A stretch of DNA of 64,000 nucleotides from Streptomyces rimosus subsp. rimosus (GCF_000720725.1 NZ_JOCQ01000049.1:13739-77738); one strand, 5' to 3'. Positions 16,311-25,539 are shown, counted from the stretch's first letter. Notes: generated by a model from the sequence alone, not told the origin. Translations and numbers: made by a program.

Positions 16311-16856
16311 ATGGCAGAAGTCTTCTTGCGGCGCCTGACCAGGTGGCAGGCCGAGGCACAGCGCGAGGCCATGGCCGACCTGTACGTCGAGGCGTACCGC
16401 GAGCCCTCGGGCGAGGAGTTCCGCGAACGGGGGGCCTTTCTGCGTCGGTTCGCCGAGCACGTCCAGCGCCCCGGCTTCGAGATGGTGATCGCCAGCGACC
16501 CGGCGCTGGTGGGCTGCGCCTACGGCTTCCCCGCCGAGCGGGACGCCCGGTGGTGGCAGGAGATCAACGGGCGGGTCCCCCATGAGCTGGAGGAACTGAC
16601 CGCCTCCGGGCGGGTGTTCGTCGTCGCCGAGCTGATGGTGCTGCCCGCGCACCGGCGCGGCCACGTCGCCACCCGGCTCCAGGAGTCACTGCTCCTGCGG
16701 AGTACCGCCACCTTGGTGGTCACCTTCGTCGACACCGCCAACGGCGCGGCGCGCTCCGCGGTACGCGCCTGGGGGTGGCGGCTGGCGGGGCAGCTGCGCC
16801 GCTCCGACGACGGAGAGCCCGAACTGGAGGCGTGGAGCCGGGGACCGGCGCACTGA
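16311..16856 (+). CDS. GNAT-like acetyltransferase
   Basis: This 181-residue protein looks like a GCN5-related N-acetyltransferase. A beta-strand (VFVVAELMVLPAHRRGHVATRLQESLL) carries the acetyl-CoA loop in RRGHVATRL. It is followed by LVVTFVDTANGAARSAVRAWGWRLAGQL, the usual neighbour-helix pattern (GNxxAxxxYxxxGF). The N-terminal half is helical (TRWQAEAQREAMADLYVEAYREPSGEEFRERGAFLRRFAEHV). The substrate is unknown. GGAGG at 16301-16305 sits five bases before the ATG at 16311, which decides this start over a GTG at 16281. Probably co-transcribed with the ANTAR gene. Confidence 0.8.
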   Translation: MAEVFLRRLTRWQAEAQREAMADLYVEAYREPSGEEFRERGAFLRRFAEHVQRPGFEMVIASDPALVGCAYGFPAERDARWWQEINGRVPHELEELTASGRVFVVAELMVLPAHRRGHVATRLQESLLLRSTATLVVTFVDTANGAARSAVRAWGWRLAGQLRRSDDGEPELEAWSRGPAH

Positions 16857-16905
16857 GACACGGCGCAACGGTACGAAGCGCGCCCGGCGCGCGGCGCGGA
16901 ACGCG

Positions 16906-16946
16906 TACGCGCGCGGCAGGGCTCCGAGGAACCCGCCGCGCGCGTA
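16906..16946. terminator. Strong hairpin between convergent GNAT and snapalysin genes
   Basis: Arms TACGCGCGCGGC (16906-16917) and GCCGCGCGCGTA (16935-16946) are perfectly complementary over 12 bp. A further GGG/CCC pair lies inside, next to one bulged base. There is no T run, which is common for Streptomyces terminators. Confidence 0.7.
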
Positions 16947-17037
16947 GGTGTTGTCGCTCCACGGTGCTCGCGCACCGTAATTTCCCGGGTCCGTGGCGTG
17001 GTCACGCCTTACCGGACCTGCCGGGGGAGGACGCCGG

Positions 17038-17679
17038 TCAGAAGCGTACGCCCTTGAGGCCGTTGGCCCAGAGCTGGTCCACCTTGGCCCGCTCGGTCCG
17101 GTCCGGCTGGGAGTTCGTGCAGGACGGGCCGGGGCCGCCGCCGGACATCAGCTCGCTGCACGGGCCCTCGTAGTGGTCCGGCAGGCCCAGCACGTGGCCG
17201 GTCTCGTGGGTGGTCACCCGGACCGAGTCGTATTCCTGGTTCTGCTGGTAGTCCAGGAAGACGAAGCCCTTGCCGTGGCCGTCGGTGCTGGCGTACGAGC
17301 CGCGGGCGTCGTTGCCCTCGCGGTACTGGAAGTCGCCGCCGCTGCCTTCCTGGAGCTTGACGTTCTGCACCGCGCCGTTCCAGATCTGGGCGCTCTTGGC
17401 TATCTGGCTCTGGAACGTCGGCGCCGCGCTCGCGTCGTAGGTGACGGTGACGGTCTTCAGATTCGGGTGCGCGGCCCGCTTGGCCTTGACCGACTTCATG
17501 ACGGCCTCGAAGAACGCCTTGGTGTCGGCCTTCTCGGCGGCCGAGCCGGCGTAGGCGGCGGTGACCCGGTGGGTCTGGGGGGCGGAGGCGGCGGTCGCCG
17601 TCGCCGGGGCCGCCGCGGCCAGCGTGGCGGCGAGACCGAGGCCGAGCACTGCCGACAGAGCCGTCTTGGGAGATCTCAT
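17038..17679 (-). CDS. snpA: Snapalysin, small extracellular neutral metalloprotease (M7)
   Basis: This 213-residue secreted protease has an N-terminal signal peptide (MRSPKTALSAVLGLGLAATLAAAAPATATAA) and a short propeptide ahead of the mature domain. The zinc site HETGHVLGLPDHY matches the HExxHxxGxxD signature of family M7 snapalysin, in which Asp is the third ligand. Two Cys near the C-terminus (GPCSEL, PSCTNS) can form the known disulfide. Snapalysin cleaves on the amino side of Tyr or Phe in milk proteins. The start is the Met directly before the basic signal-peptide n-region, with a GGAG-type site upstream. The divergent LysR gene is its classical activator. Confidence 0.95.
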   Translation of the reverse strand: MRSPKTALSAVLGLGLAATLAAAAPATATAASAPQTHRVTAAYAGSAAEKADTKAFFEAVMKSVKAKRAAHPNLKTVTVTYDASAAPTFQSQIAKSAQIWNGAVQNVKLQEGSGGDFQYREGNDARGSYASTDGHGKGFVFLDYQQNQEYDSVRVTTHETGHVLGLPDHYEGPCSELMSGGGPGPSCTNSQPDRTERAKVDQLWANGLKGVRF

Positions 17680-17813
17680 GTGGGGGGACTCCTTATCGTC
17701 CGTGGGGCCGTACGGCCGCCGTGTGGGGCGGCGGCCGGGGCCCTGCGGATGAACTCGTGGTGCGGCAGAGTCTGTTCGAGACCCACGGGGGGTGCGGAGA
17801 TCACAGATGGCGA

Positions 17814-17828
17814 TAGCACCAGGTGATA
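17814..17828. promoter_or_regulatory. Candidate LysR binding site between snpA and its regulator
   Basis: TAGCACC-A-GGTGATA is an inverted repeat with one mismatch in seven, centred on the perfect CACCAGGTG. It lies in the gap between the divergent protease and LysR genes, about 140 bp before the snpA start and 75 bp before the LysR start. Confidence 0.45.
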
Positions 17829-17902
17829 CCCCTGGCGGAAAGAGCCCTCGGCCTGGCCGGAGAGTCTGGTGTGACGTGCGCAAACGTCGTTATGCTCCGG
17901 CC

Positions 17903-18859
17903 GTGGAGCTCGAAGTGAGGCACCTTCGTGCGCTGTGCGCCATCGCGGACGCCGGCAGCGTACGCAAGGCGGCCCGGCAGCTGGGCATGACCCAGCCCTC
18001 CCTGACGGCACAGCTCCGCCGCATCGAGAACGCCCTGGGTGGCCAGTTGTTCTTCCGCGAGCGGACCGGCAGCAGGCCGACGCCGCTGGGGCACTCCGTG
18101 CTGAGCCGGGCCCGGCCGATAGTGGCCGACATGCGGGCGCTGGTCGACGAGATCGCCTCGACCTCGCTGCGGGCGGGCTCCCGGCTGCGCATCGGCAGCA
18201 CCAGCAGCCGGGCCGTGGCGGGCTGGCTGCGGCGGCTGCGGGCCAGGCTGCCCGACACCGACACCACCATCCGCATCGACGTGTCCGCCAACGCGCTGCT
18301 CCAGATGGTGGCGATGGGCCAGCTCGACGTGGCCTTCGTCCACGAGGTGGAGGGGGCGCCGCTGCGCCGCCCCGACGGGCTGGTCGAGCGGGAACTGCTC
18401 GCGCGCGAACCGCAGTTCGTCGCGCTGCCCGCGGACCACCCGGCGGCCCGCCGCCCGGTGGTCGAACTCGCCGACCTGGCCGGTGACCAGTGGATGGTCG
18501 ACCCGTCGGTGGACGGCGAGTGGACCGGGCTGCGCCGGGTCTTCGCGGCGGCGGGCCTGGACCCCCGGGTGGTGCACGGGGACTATCTCACCGCGGCCGA
18601 CCTGGTCGCGGCGGGCGAGGTGGTCACCCCCTGCCAGCCGACCTCCCGCCCCCGGTACGGCATGGCCGTCCGCCCCCTGCGCGGCGACCCGCTGGCCGTC
18701 CGCCTCTTCATGGCCCACCGCCCCGGCGCCGCCCCGGCCGCCCCCGCCGACGCCCTCTTCGCCGACCTCACCGCCTCGTACATGGAGGTGGCCTGGGAGA
18801 GCACGGCGTACCGGGAGTGGCTGGTGCGGAATGAGGGGCCGTTGGCCATCGGGAGGTGA
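17903..18859 (+). CDS. snpR: LysR-family activator of the snapalysin gene
   Basis: This 318-residue LysR-type regulator has an N-terminal winged helix (VELEVRHLRALCAIADAGSVRKAARQLGMTQPSLTAQLRRIENALGGQLFFRERTGSRPTPLG). A periplasmic-binding-like effector domain follows, including the segments SRLRIGSTSSRAVAGWLRRL and MGQLDVAFVHEV. Adjacent, divergent LysR genes (also called mprR or prtR) are known to activate snapalysin genes in Streptomyces; that assignment here rests on position and family. The GTG at 17903 begins exactly at the conserved ELRHLR-type motif. The frame is open further upstream, but that part overlaps the regulatory gap. Confidence 0.92.
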   Translation: MELEVRHLRALCAIADAGSVRKAARQLGMTQPSLTAQLRRIENALGGQLFFRERTGSRPTPLGHSVLSRARPIVADMRALVDEIASTSLRAGSRLRIGSTSSRAVAGWLRRLRARLPDTDTTIRIDVSANALLQMVAMGQLDVAFVHEVEGAPLRRPDGLVERELLAREPQFVALPADHPAARRPVVELADLAGDQWMVDPSVDGEWTGLRRVFAAAGLDPRVVHGDYLTAADLVAAGEVVTPCQPTSRPRYGMAVRPLRGDPLAVRLFMAHRPGAAPAAPADALFADLTASYMEVAWESTAYREWLVRNEGPLAIGR

Positions 18860-18890
18860 GGGGGCGGCGCGCCCGCCCCCGCCTCCCTCC

Positions 18891-19082
18891 TCAGGAGGGC
18901 ATGCACACCTCGTTCTTCGGCTGCGCGAACCGCCGGGTGGCTTCCTCGGGGGTCATGACGACGTGGAACGGCAGGCCGTCGGGGAACGCGGCGGGTCCGA
19001 CATCCCGGCCGGTACGGGAGTCGGCGCGCGGTACGGCGTGTTCGGATATGTGCGCGATCACCGGCGGTTCGGAAATGGGCAA
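18891..19082 (-). CDS. Small unrecognised protein downstream of the AfsR-like gene
   Basis: This possible 63-residue protein has codon use typical of the genome (third positions mostly G or C). The sequence runs from PISEPPVIAHISEHAVPRAD to MTPEEATRRFAQ, with a single Cys four residues from the C-terminus (EVCMPS). The only in-frame start at the 5' end is TTG without a clear ribosome site, and GTG at 19061 is an alternative. I do not recognise it. It lies on the same strand as the AfsR-like gene, 113 bp after its stop, with lower-GC sequence (19083-19140) that could hold its own promoter. Confidence 0.4.
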   Translation of the reverse strand: MPISEPPVIAHISEHAVPRADSRTGRDVGPAAFPDGLPFHVVMTPEEATRRFAQPKNEVCMPS

Positions 19083-19195
19083 GTCGGATCGACTTTCTGG
19101 TTTCTGTTACTGACCTTGTTCTGTGAGGGCGTCAGCCAACAGTCACCGGGCCGATCCTGTCAAACTCGGTCCACCAGACAAGACTTCGCGAACAT

Positions 19196-22100
19196 CTATT
19201 CGCGTAGATCGACTCCCGCCACCTCGCTCACCCGTTCCTCCAGCCGCCGAAATTCGAACACGTCCAGCCTTTCGAACAACTCCAGTGCGCGCCGCCACAA
19301 CGCACCGGCCTTTTCCCCGTCCCCGTTCGCCAGGTAGAGCTCCGCGAGCGCGTCGCACGCGCGGGCCTCCTCCTCGGGAGAGCCGGTCTGGCGGGCGACA
19401 CCCAGTGCCAGTTCCAGGCGGCCGGCGGACAGCTCCAGCAGGCCCAGACGGTGCCCGGTGACGCCCAGGCCGCGCAGCGCCTGCGCCTCCTCCAGGCCCG
19501 CGCCGATGGACCGCGCCAGTTCCAGAGCATTCTCGTAATGCTGTCCCGCCGCCGTGAATTCTCCCGAATCGCGCAGCGAATCACCCATATTGACGAGGGT
19601 GATGGTCTCGTTCCTGCGGTCGCCCAGCTGCTGGAAGGATCGCAGTGCTTCCGCGTAGAGCCCCAGGGCCGCGCCGAGTTCCTGCGGCATGCGGAACGTG
19701 GACGCGAGATTGATTCGCGCCATCGCCTGTTCCGAACGGCTGCCGGATTCCGCCGCGGTCGCGAGTGCCTGGGCGAAAGAGGCCCGCGCGGCCTCCCTTT
19801 CCCCGGTGTGCAGCTGCGTGTCCCCCAGATTGTTCAGCGACTGGGTCTCGCCCCGTTTGTCGCCGGTCTCCCGGAACATGGCCATCGCCTGCCGGAAGTG
19901 CCCCATCGCCGCGGCGGGATCCCCCAGATGCAGACGCGCGATCCCGAGATTGTTGGTGCTGCGCGCCTGGTTCCAGCGGTCGCCGGACCGCATCCGCAGC
20001 TCCACCGCCGCGCTCTGCACCGCGAGCATCGAGCGGTACTCGCCCCGGTGCCAGTGCAGCACCCCCAGTTTCTGCAGCGCCTCCGCCTCCGCCTCGGTGT
20101 CGCCCACCGCGCGGGCCAGCTCCAGCGCCCGCCGCCCGGCCGCCTCCGCCTGCGGATAGCGGGCGGCGTGTGCGTGCGTGGTGCTCAGGTCGGTCTGCGC
20201 CCGGGCCTCCGCGCGCCGGTCGCGGCTCTGCTGCCAGTACAGCGCCGCGTGCCGGTGGATGCGCTCGGCCTCGTCCCAGTGGCCCTCGGTGTCGAGGAAG
20301 GCGGCGAGGACATGGCCGAACCAGGCCGCGCGGTCCGGGGCCCCGTGCGTACGGGCGTGCTGCTCGGCGGCGAACAGCGCCTGATGCTCCGCCGCCAGCC
20401 ACTCCTTGGCCTCCTGCGGCCCGCTCCACGAAGGCAGCGGCCCGGGGTCGGGCGGGTGTGGCACGTCCAGGCGCGAGCGGCGCGGGTTGACCAGCCGGTC
20501 CGCCCGGTCCGCCGCGCAGAGGTAGAACGCGGACAGCCGGTGCAGGGCTGCCTCGCGCACCTCCGGCGGGTCCGCGGCGGCCAGCGTGAGCGCGTACTCG
20601 GCGATCAGGTCGTGGTACTGGTAGCGGTCCGCCTCGGGCTCCTGGACGAGGTGCGCGTCCAGCAGCGCCTCGACGGTCCGCTCCGCCGCGTCCAGCGGCA
20701 GCCCGGTCAGCGCGGCGGCCGCGTGCGGGCCGAACTGCGGGCCCGGGTGCAGGGCCAGCAGCCGGAAGACGGTGCGCTGCCCGTCGTCGAGCGTGCAGTA
20801 CGACATCTCGAAGACGCGGGCGATGTCGCGGTACGGGTCGCGTATCTCGCCGAGGCGGCCGGGCCCCCGGGAGAGCCGCTGGAGGAGGTGGGCGGTGGTC
20901 CAGGAGGGGCGGGAGACCAGCCGCCCCGCCGCCAGTTCGAGCGCCAGCGGCAGGCGCCCGCACAGCCGTACCACGGTGGCCACCTCGGAAGGGTCGCCCG
21001 CGCGGTCGTCGCCGACCAGCCGGACGAAGAGCGTGGCCGCGTCCTGCGGCGGCAGCACGTCCAGGAAGACCGGGCGCACCCCGGGCACTCCCGCCATCCG
21101 ACGCCGGCTGGTGATGATCGTCAACGACCGGGAGCCGACCGGGAGCAGCGGCCTGACCTGGTCGGGCCCGGCCGCGTCGTCCAGGACGACCACGGCGCGC
21201 CGGCTGCTCAGCAGGGCACGCCACAGGGAGGTCAGCGCGTCCAGGTCGCGGGGGATGCCGCCGGCCGGGACGCCGAGCACGCGCAGCAGCGCGGCCAGGG
21301 CGGCCTCCGGGGTGAGCGGTGGGCGGCCGGGTGCGTGGGCGCACAGGTCGAGGTAGATCCGGCCGTCGGGGTAGCGCTGCGCCAGCCGGTGGGCCAGGTG
21401 TACGGCGAGCAGCGACTTGCCGACGCCCGCCATGCCGGAGATGGCCTGGAGCGCGATCACCGCGCCGTCCCGTACGGGCGAGGTCAGCACGCGCAGCTCG
21501 TCCTCGCGGCCGACCAGTTCGCCGTGGCTGGGCAGGTTGTCGGGTACCGGTGGCGCACCCGGGCCCGGAGCCGCGGCGGCGGGCGGCGGCGCGCCGCGCG
21601 GCAGCAGCCGGTCGGCCGGAGCGCCGTCCAGGATGTGCCGGTGGATCCGGGCCAGCGCCGCGCCCGGCGCGGTACCCAGCTCGGTGGCCAGCCGCCGCCG
21701 CGTCGTCTCGTACGCGCGCAGGGCGTCCGCCTGCCGCCCGCAGCCGTAGTTCGCGATCATCAGCTGGGCCACCAGGTCCTCGTCGGTGGGGTGCTGTTCC
21801 CACAGCGCGGCCAGCTCCGCGGTGAGTTCGGCGAACCGGCCCCGGCGCAGCCCGATGGCGACCCGGCGCAGCGCCGCGGCGAGGCGGTGCTCGGCCAGCC
21901 GGGCCCGTACGCCCTCGGCCCACAGCCCGTACAGACCGCACAGCGGTTCACCCCGCCACAACGCCTCCGCCTCCTCGAAGACGGCCAGCGCACCGGAGTC
22001 GTCCCCGTCGTCCGCCAGCGCGCGGGCCCGGTCGGCCAGGTCCCGGAAGCGGTGGCAGTCCACCCGGCCGGGCGGCACGTCGAGGGTGTAGGCGTGTGCC

Positions 22101-22360
22101 TGCTGGGTGAGCGCGGCGCTCCCGTTGCCCGCGCGCAGCCTGCGGCGCAGGCGGGCGGCGTACGAGTGGAGGCCGGCGCGGGCCTTGGCGGGCGGGTGGT
22201 CGTCCCACAGGCGCGCGATGAGCGTGTCGAGCGGCACGGGACGGCCCGCGTCCACCGACAGCGCGGCCAGCAGGGCCCGTTCCTTGAGCGATCCCAGGGG
22301 GTCGGGGCGGCCGTTCAGCCGGATGTCCACGGGGCCCAGAACCCGGATGTCGACGTGCAC
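19196..22360 (-). CDS. AfsR-type SARP regulator with NB-ARC and TPR domains
   Basis: This large regulator of about 1054 residues has four parts. First is an OmpR-like SARP DNA-binding domain (residues 1-95, VDIRVLGPVDIRLNGRPDPLGSLKERALLAALSV). A bacterial transcriptional activation domain follows (about 100-250, ending LATELGTAPGAALARIHRHIL). Then comes an NB-ARC STAND ATPase with P-loop GMAGVGKSLLA (about 308-318) and Walker B RAVVVLDDAAG, and lastly C-terminal TPR repeats (about 640-1040). Homologues integrate signals to switch on secondary metabolism. The GTG at 22360 begins at the SARP domain; an ATG 11 codons earlier is possible. It is divergent from a second STAND gene. No biosynthetic cluster is adjacent. 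Confidence 0.93.
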   Translation of the reverse strand: MHVDIRVLGPVDIRLNGRPDPLGSLKERALLAALSVDAGRPVPLDTLIARLWDDHPPAKARAGLHSYAARLRRRLRAGNGSAALTQQAHAYTLDVPPGRVDCHRFRDLADRARALADDGDDSGALAVFEEAEALWRGEPLCGLYGLWAEGVRARLAEHRLAAALRRVAIGLRRGRFAELTAELAALWEQHPTDEDLVAQLMIANYGCGRQADALRAYETTRRRLATELGTAPGAALARIHRHILDGAPADRLLPRGAPPPAAAAPGPGAPPVPDNLPSHGELVGREDELRVLTSPVRDGAVIALQAISGMAGVGKSLLAVHLAHRLAQRYPDGRIYLDLCAHAPGRPPLTPEAALAALLRVLGVPAGGIPRDLDALTSLWRALLSSRRAVVVLDDAAGPDQVRPLLPVGSRSLTIITSRRRMAGVPGVRPVFLDVLPPQDAATLFVRLVGDDRAGDPSEVATVVRLCGRLPLALELAAGRLVSRPSWTTAHLLQRLSRGPGRLGEIRDPYRDIARVFEMSYCTLDDGQRTVFRLLALHPGPQFGPHAAAALTGLPLDAAERTVEALLDAHLVQEPEADRYQYHDLIAEYALTLAAADPPEVREAALHRLSAFYLCAADRADRLVNPRRSRLDVPHPPDPGPLPSWSGPQEAKEWLAAEHQALFAAEQHARTHGAPDRAAWFGHVLAAFLDTEGHWDEAERIHRHAALYWQQSRDRRAEARAQTDLSTTHAHAARYPQAEAAGRRALELARAVGDTEAEAEALQKLGVLHWHRGEYRSMLAVQSAAVELRMRSGDRWNQARSTNNLGIARLHLGDPAAAMGHFRQAMAMFRETGDKRGETQSLNNLGDTQLHTGEREAARASFAQALATAAESGSRSEQAMARINLASTFRMPQELGAALGLYAEALRSFQQLGDRRNETITLVNMGDSLRDSGEFTAAGQHYENALELARSIGAGLEEAQALRGLGVTGHRLGLLELSAGRLELALGVARQTGSPEEEARACDALAELYLANGDGEKAGALWRRALELFERLDVFEFRRLEERVSEVAGVDLRE

Positions 22361-22618
22361 GAGCGAACCTTCTCTCCGGTACGCCCCGCTCACTTACGGC
22401 TCAGAATGGCACGTCGTCACCCGCGCTCACCAGAGACCGTTCCTTGATCCTGCGGGGTGGCCGGAATATGCCGGTCGAAGGAGCCCCCGGCTGTTTCCTC
22501 ATGATTTCCCCATGACTCCCCCATGACGCGGGTAGACCTTCCCCAGCGGTCGGTCACCGGTTTCCGGGGACGTGGGTCGGGGACCGCGCGGGTGGGGGAG
22601 GCGGTGGCCGGGGTGCCG

Positions 22619-25036
22619 ATGTCGGTGACGGAAGTGACGGCGGTGCTGGCTGATGCGGCACGCCGCCCCGCGGAATGGCGGACGGTGATCGCCGAACTCG
22701 GCGCGGCACTTCCCGCGTCGGGAATTGCCGCCGCGGATCTGATCGCCCGCGCCGCCGCGGCGCCGGACGATCAAGTTGCCGTACGCGAACTGGCCGCGCT
22801 GGCCGCCGAACTCGCCAGGGAAAGCCCCTCCCTCGCACAATTCCTGGCGGCTTTACGGCACCGCGTGACCGACGCCGCCGACGGGGCACCCGATGCCAGG
22901 CGCACGGCCAACGTCATCAAGGACTCCACCGCCGTCACCGGCCACGTCATCCAGGCAGGCGCCATCCACGGCGCCATCCACCTCCCGCCGGCCGCCGCGC
23001 CGCGCCCCGTACCGCGCCAACTCCTCGGCACCCCGCCGCACTTCACCGACCGCGCCGCCGACCTCGCGGCGCTCGACGCCCTGCGCGGGAGCCACTTCGC
23101 GGCCGGCCCGCTGCTCATCGCCGTCACCGGCCCCGCCGGAGTCGGCAAGACCACCCTGGTGTCGCACTGGCTGCGAGGCCTGACCGAGCACTACCCCGAC
23201 GGCCAGCTCTACGCGGACCTCGGCGGCCACGCGCCCGGCGGCCCGGTGCGGCCGGGCGAGGTCCTGGGGGCGTTCCTCCGCGCCCTCGGGACTGCGCAGG
23301 TCCCGGCGGAGACCGCCGAACAGGCGGCGCTGTGGCGGACGCTGACCGCCGGGCTGCGCATCGCGGTCATGCTCGACAACGCGGTCAGCGCCGCCCAGGT
23401 CCGCACGCTGCTGCCCGGCGCGGCCGGCAGCCTGGTGGCCGTGGCCGGGCGCAGCCGCCTGACCGGGCTGGGCGTGGACGGCGCGGTCTTCCACCAGCTC
23501 GGCACCCTCGATACGGGCGCCGCGGTGGAACTGCTCGGCCGCCGGGTCGGCGGCGGGCGGGTCGACCGGGAGCCGGCCGCCGCCCGCGAACTGGTCCACC
23601 TGTGCGCCGGGCTGCCGTTGGCCGTCTGCGTGGCGGCGGCCCGGATGGCCGTCCGCCCCCGGCAGACCGTCGCCGCCCTGGCCGGTGCGATGACGCAGGA
23701 GACCGGGCGCCTGGAGGTGCTGCAACTGGGCGGCGAGCGCGCGGTGCGCTCGGCGCTGGAGGAGTCGTACCGCTGCCTGCCGCCCGCCACGGCCGGCGCG
23801 TACCGCCTGCTCGCCCTGCCCCCGCTGACCGTCCTGACCGGCCCGCTCGTGGCGGCGGCCTGCGCGGTCCCGCCGTCCGGGGCCGAACGCCTCCTGGACG
23901 ACCTGACCGAGGCCCACCTGCTGGAGGACCTGGGCCCGGACGACGCCACGGGCGCCGCCCGCTTCCGCTTCCACGACCTCGTACGGCTGCACGCGGCCCA
24001 GTGCGCGGAACGGGAGGAGACCGCCGCCGTACGGGACCGGACCGTGCGGCGGGCCCTGGAGTGGTACCTGGCCACCGCCACGGCCGCCCGCGCGCTCCTG
24101 TCACCCGCCCACCGCCGCCTCGACCGCACCTACGTCTTCCGCGCCCAGCCACTGGCCTTCGCCGACGCCGGTACCGCGCTGCGCTGGCTCGACTCCGAGC
24201 GCGGCCGGCTGATGGCCGCCGTCCGCACCGCCGCCGACCGCGCGTGGCACTCCGTCACCTGGCAGCTCGTCGACTCCCTCCAGCCGCTCTTCCTGCGGCT
24301 GCGCCCGTACGACCTGTGGATCGAGGCCCACCGGATCGGCCTGGAGGCCGCCCGGCGCGCCGGGCACCCGCAGGGCGTGAGCCGGATGCTGACCACCGGC
24401 GGCAGCGGCCTGTACAACGCCGGACAGCTGGACGAGGCGGTCGCCTGGTTCACCGAAGCCCTGCACGACGCGCGGGACAGGGCGGACCGGCAGGCCGAGG
24501 CGCAGGCGCTGCACGGCCTGGCCCAGAGCCACCGGCTGGCCGGCCGCCTGTCGCTGGCGGAGCCCCTGTTCACCGAGGCCCTGTCCCTGCGCGAAGCCAT
24601 CGGCCACCACCGCGGGGCGGCCCTCACCCGCCTGTGCCTGGGCGACATCGCCCTTGCCACCGGCCGCGCGCGGCTGGCCCGTACCCTGCTCACCCGGGCG
24701 CGCGCCGACCTGCTGGCCGTACCCGACCCGTACGACGCGGCGCGGGCCCTGGCCCATCTCGGCCGGACCCACGCCCACGAGGCCATAGGGGACCACCCCA
24801 CCGCCGAACGGCTGCTGGCCCAGGCGCTGGAGGAGTTCCGCGCCACCGGATCGCTCCACTGGCAGGCGCGGGTCCTGGAGATGCTGGGCCAGACCGCCGA
24901 GGACCGGGGTGACGCCGCAACGGCCCGTGACCGCTACGACGCCTCCCTGGACCGCTACGCCTCCCTCAGCCCGAGCGACGCCCGGCGCCTGGAGGAACGC
25001 ATCCGGAACCTGGCGCCACCGCCCGCGGCGCCCTGA
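22619..25036 (+). CDS. NB-ARC/TPR STAND protein
   Basis: This protein of about 805 residues has an N-terminal helical domain (VTEVTAVLADAARRPAEWRTVIAELGAALP...), which may be an effector-associated adaptor. Next is the linker motif VIQAGAIHGAIHL often seen before NB-ARC modules. An NB-ARC ATPase domain follows (P-loop GPAGVGKTTLV at about 171-181; Walker B RIAVMLDNAVSAAQV; GLPLAV motif). TPR-like repeats make up the C-terminus. It is likely an ATP-driven signalling switch rather than a DNA-binding protein, since no SARP domain is present. The start is uncertain: ATG 22523 is in frame but lacks a ribosome site. The 3' end overlaps the convergent gene by 82 bp. Confidence 0.88.
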   Translation: MSVTEVTAVLADAARRPAEWRTVIAELGAALPASGIAAADLIARAAAAPDDQVAVRELAALAAELARESPSLAQFLAALRHRVTDAADGAPDARRTANVIKDSTAVTGHVIQAGAIHGAIHLPPAAAPRPVPRQLLGTPPHFTDRAADLAALDALRGSHFAAGPLLIAVTGPAGVGKTTLVSHWLRGLTEHYPDGQLYADLGGHAPGGPVRPGEVLGAFLRALGTAQVPAETAEQAALWRTLTAGLRIAVMLDNAVSAAQVRTLLPGAAGSLVAVAGRSRLTGLGVDGAVFHQLGTLDTGAAVELLGRRVGGGRVDREPAAARELVHLCAGLPLAVCVAAARMAVRPRQTVAALAGAMTQETGRLEVLQLGGERAVRSALEESYRCLPPATAGAYRLLALPPLTVLTGPLVAAACAVPPSGAERLLDDLTEAHLLEDLGPDDATGAARFRFHDLVRLHAAQCAEREETAAVRDRTVRRALEWYLATATAARALLSPAHRRLDRTYVFRAQPLAFADAGTALRWLDSERGRLMAAVRTAADRAWHSVTWQLVDSLQPLFLRLRPYDLWIEAHRIGLEAARRAGHPQGVSRMLTTGGSGLYNAGQLDEAVAWFTEALHDARDRADRQAEAQALHGLAQSHRLAGRLSLAEPLFTEALSLREAIGHHRGAALTRLCLGDIALATGRARLARTLLTRARADLLAVPDPYDAARALAHLGRTHAHEAIGDHPTAERLLAQALEEFRATGSLHWQARVLEMLGQTAEDRGDAATARDRYDASLDRYASLSPSDARRLEERIRNLAPPPAAP

Positions 25037-25539
25037 CCCGGCCCGTACCGCGCATCGAGGAACCGCACCGAGCGCAGCGCCTCCACGGGCAGCCCCTCCG
25101 CCAGCCAGCCGTGCAGCAGCGACGCGAGCAGCCGCAGCTCCCGCGGACCGGCCGGCGCGGGCCCGGTCGCGGTCACCGCCAGCCGGGTGCCGTCGCGGAC
25201 CACCGCCTCGGCCGTACGGGCCGTGCGCCGCCGGACGACGACGAGGCAGCCGGGGTGGCGCCGCAGCGTCAGTACGGCCGGTTCGGCGCCGCCGCCGTGC
25301 AACGCGTCGGCACACGAGCGCCGTCGTTCGTCCGGGCAGCGGTCCAGATCGACGGCCAAGTGCTCGTCGGAACCGGCACCGGAACCGGCCCCGTCGTACG
25401 TCCCCGCCGGGTCACCGATCACCACTACGTGCGTACCCGACGGCGTGTCCACCAGCGCCACCGCCACCGGCCGGACCACCGCGGCCGGAAGCACCGCGAC
25501 GGCGGTCGGCGCGACCCCCGGCAGGCGGGCCGCGGTCAT
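24955..25539 (-). CDS. Unrecognised protein coupled to a CDP-glycerol transferase-like gene
   Basis: This 194-residue protein begins at an ATG that overlaps the stop of the upstream transferase gene by four bases, a clear sign of translational coupling. It has no recognised domain. The sequence is Ala/Val/Arg-rich with a beta-strand-like N-terminal half (VVIGDPAGTYDG, DEHLAVDLDRCPDERR). The C-terminal half reads LRLLASLLHGWLAEGLPVEALRSVRFLDARY. The last 82 bp run antisense into the NB-ARC/TPR gene. Its likely job is an accessory role for the transferase (inference from context only). A truncated frame is possible because the C-terminal tail becomes Arg-rich. Confidence 0.65.
   Translation of the reverse strand: MTAARLPGVAPTAVAVLPAAVVRPVAVALVDTPSGTHVVVIGDPAGTYDGAGSGAGSDEHLAVDLDRCPDERRRSCADALHGGGAEPAVLTLRRHPGCLVVVRRRTARTAEAVVRDGTRLAVTATGPAPAGPRELRLLASLLHGWLAEGLPVEALRSVRFLDARYGPGQGAAGGGARFRMRSSRRRASLGLREA

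Noticed and set aside
19451..22447. Plus-strand frame of about 998 codons
   Set aside because: Antisense shadow of the AfsR-type regulator gene.
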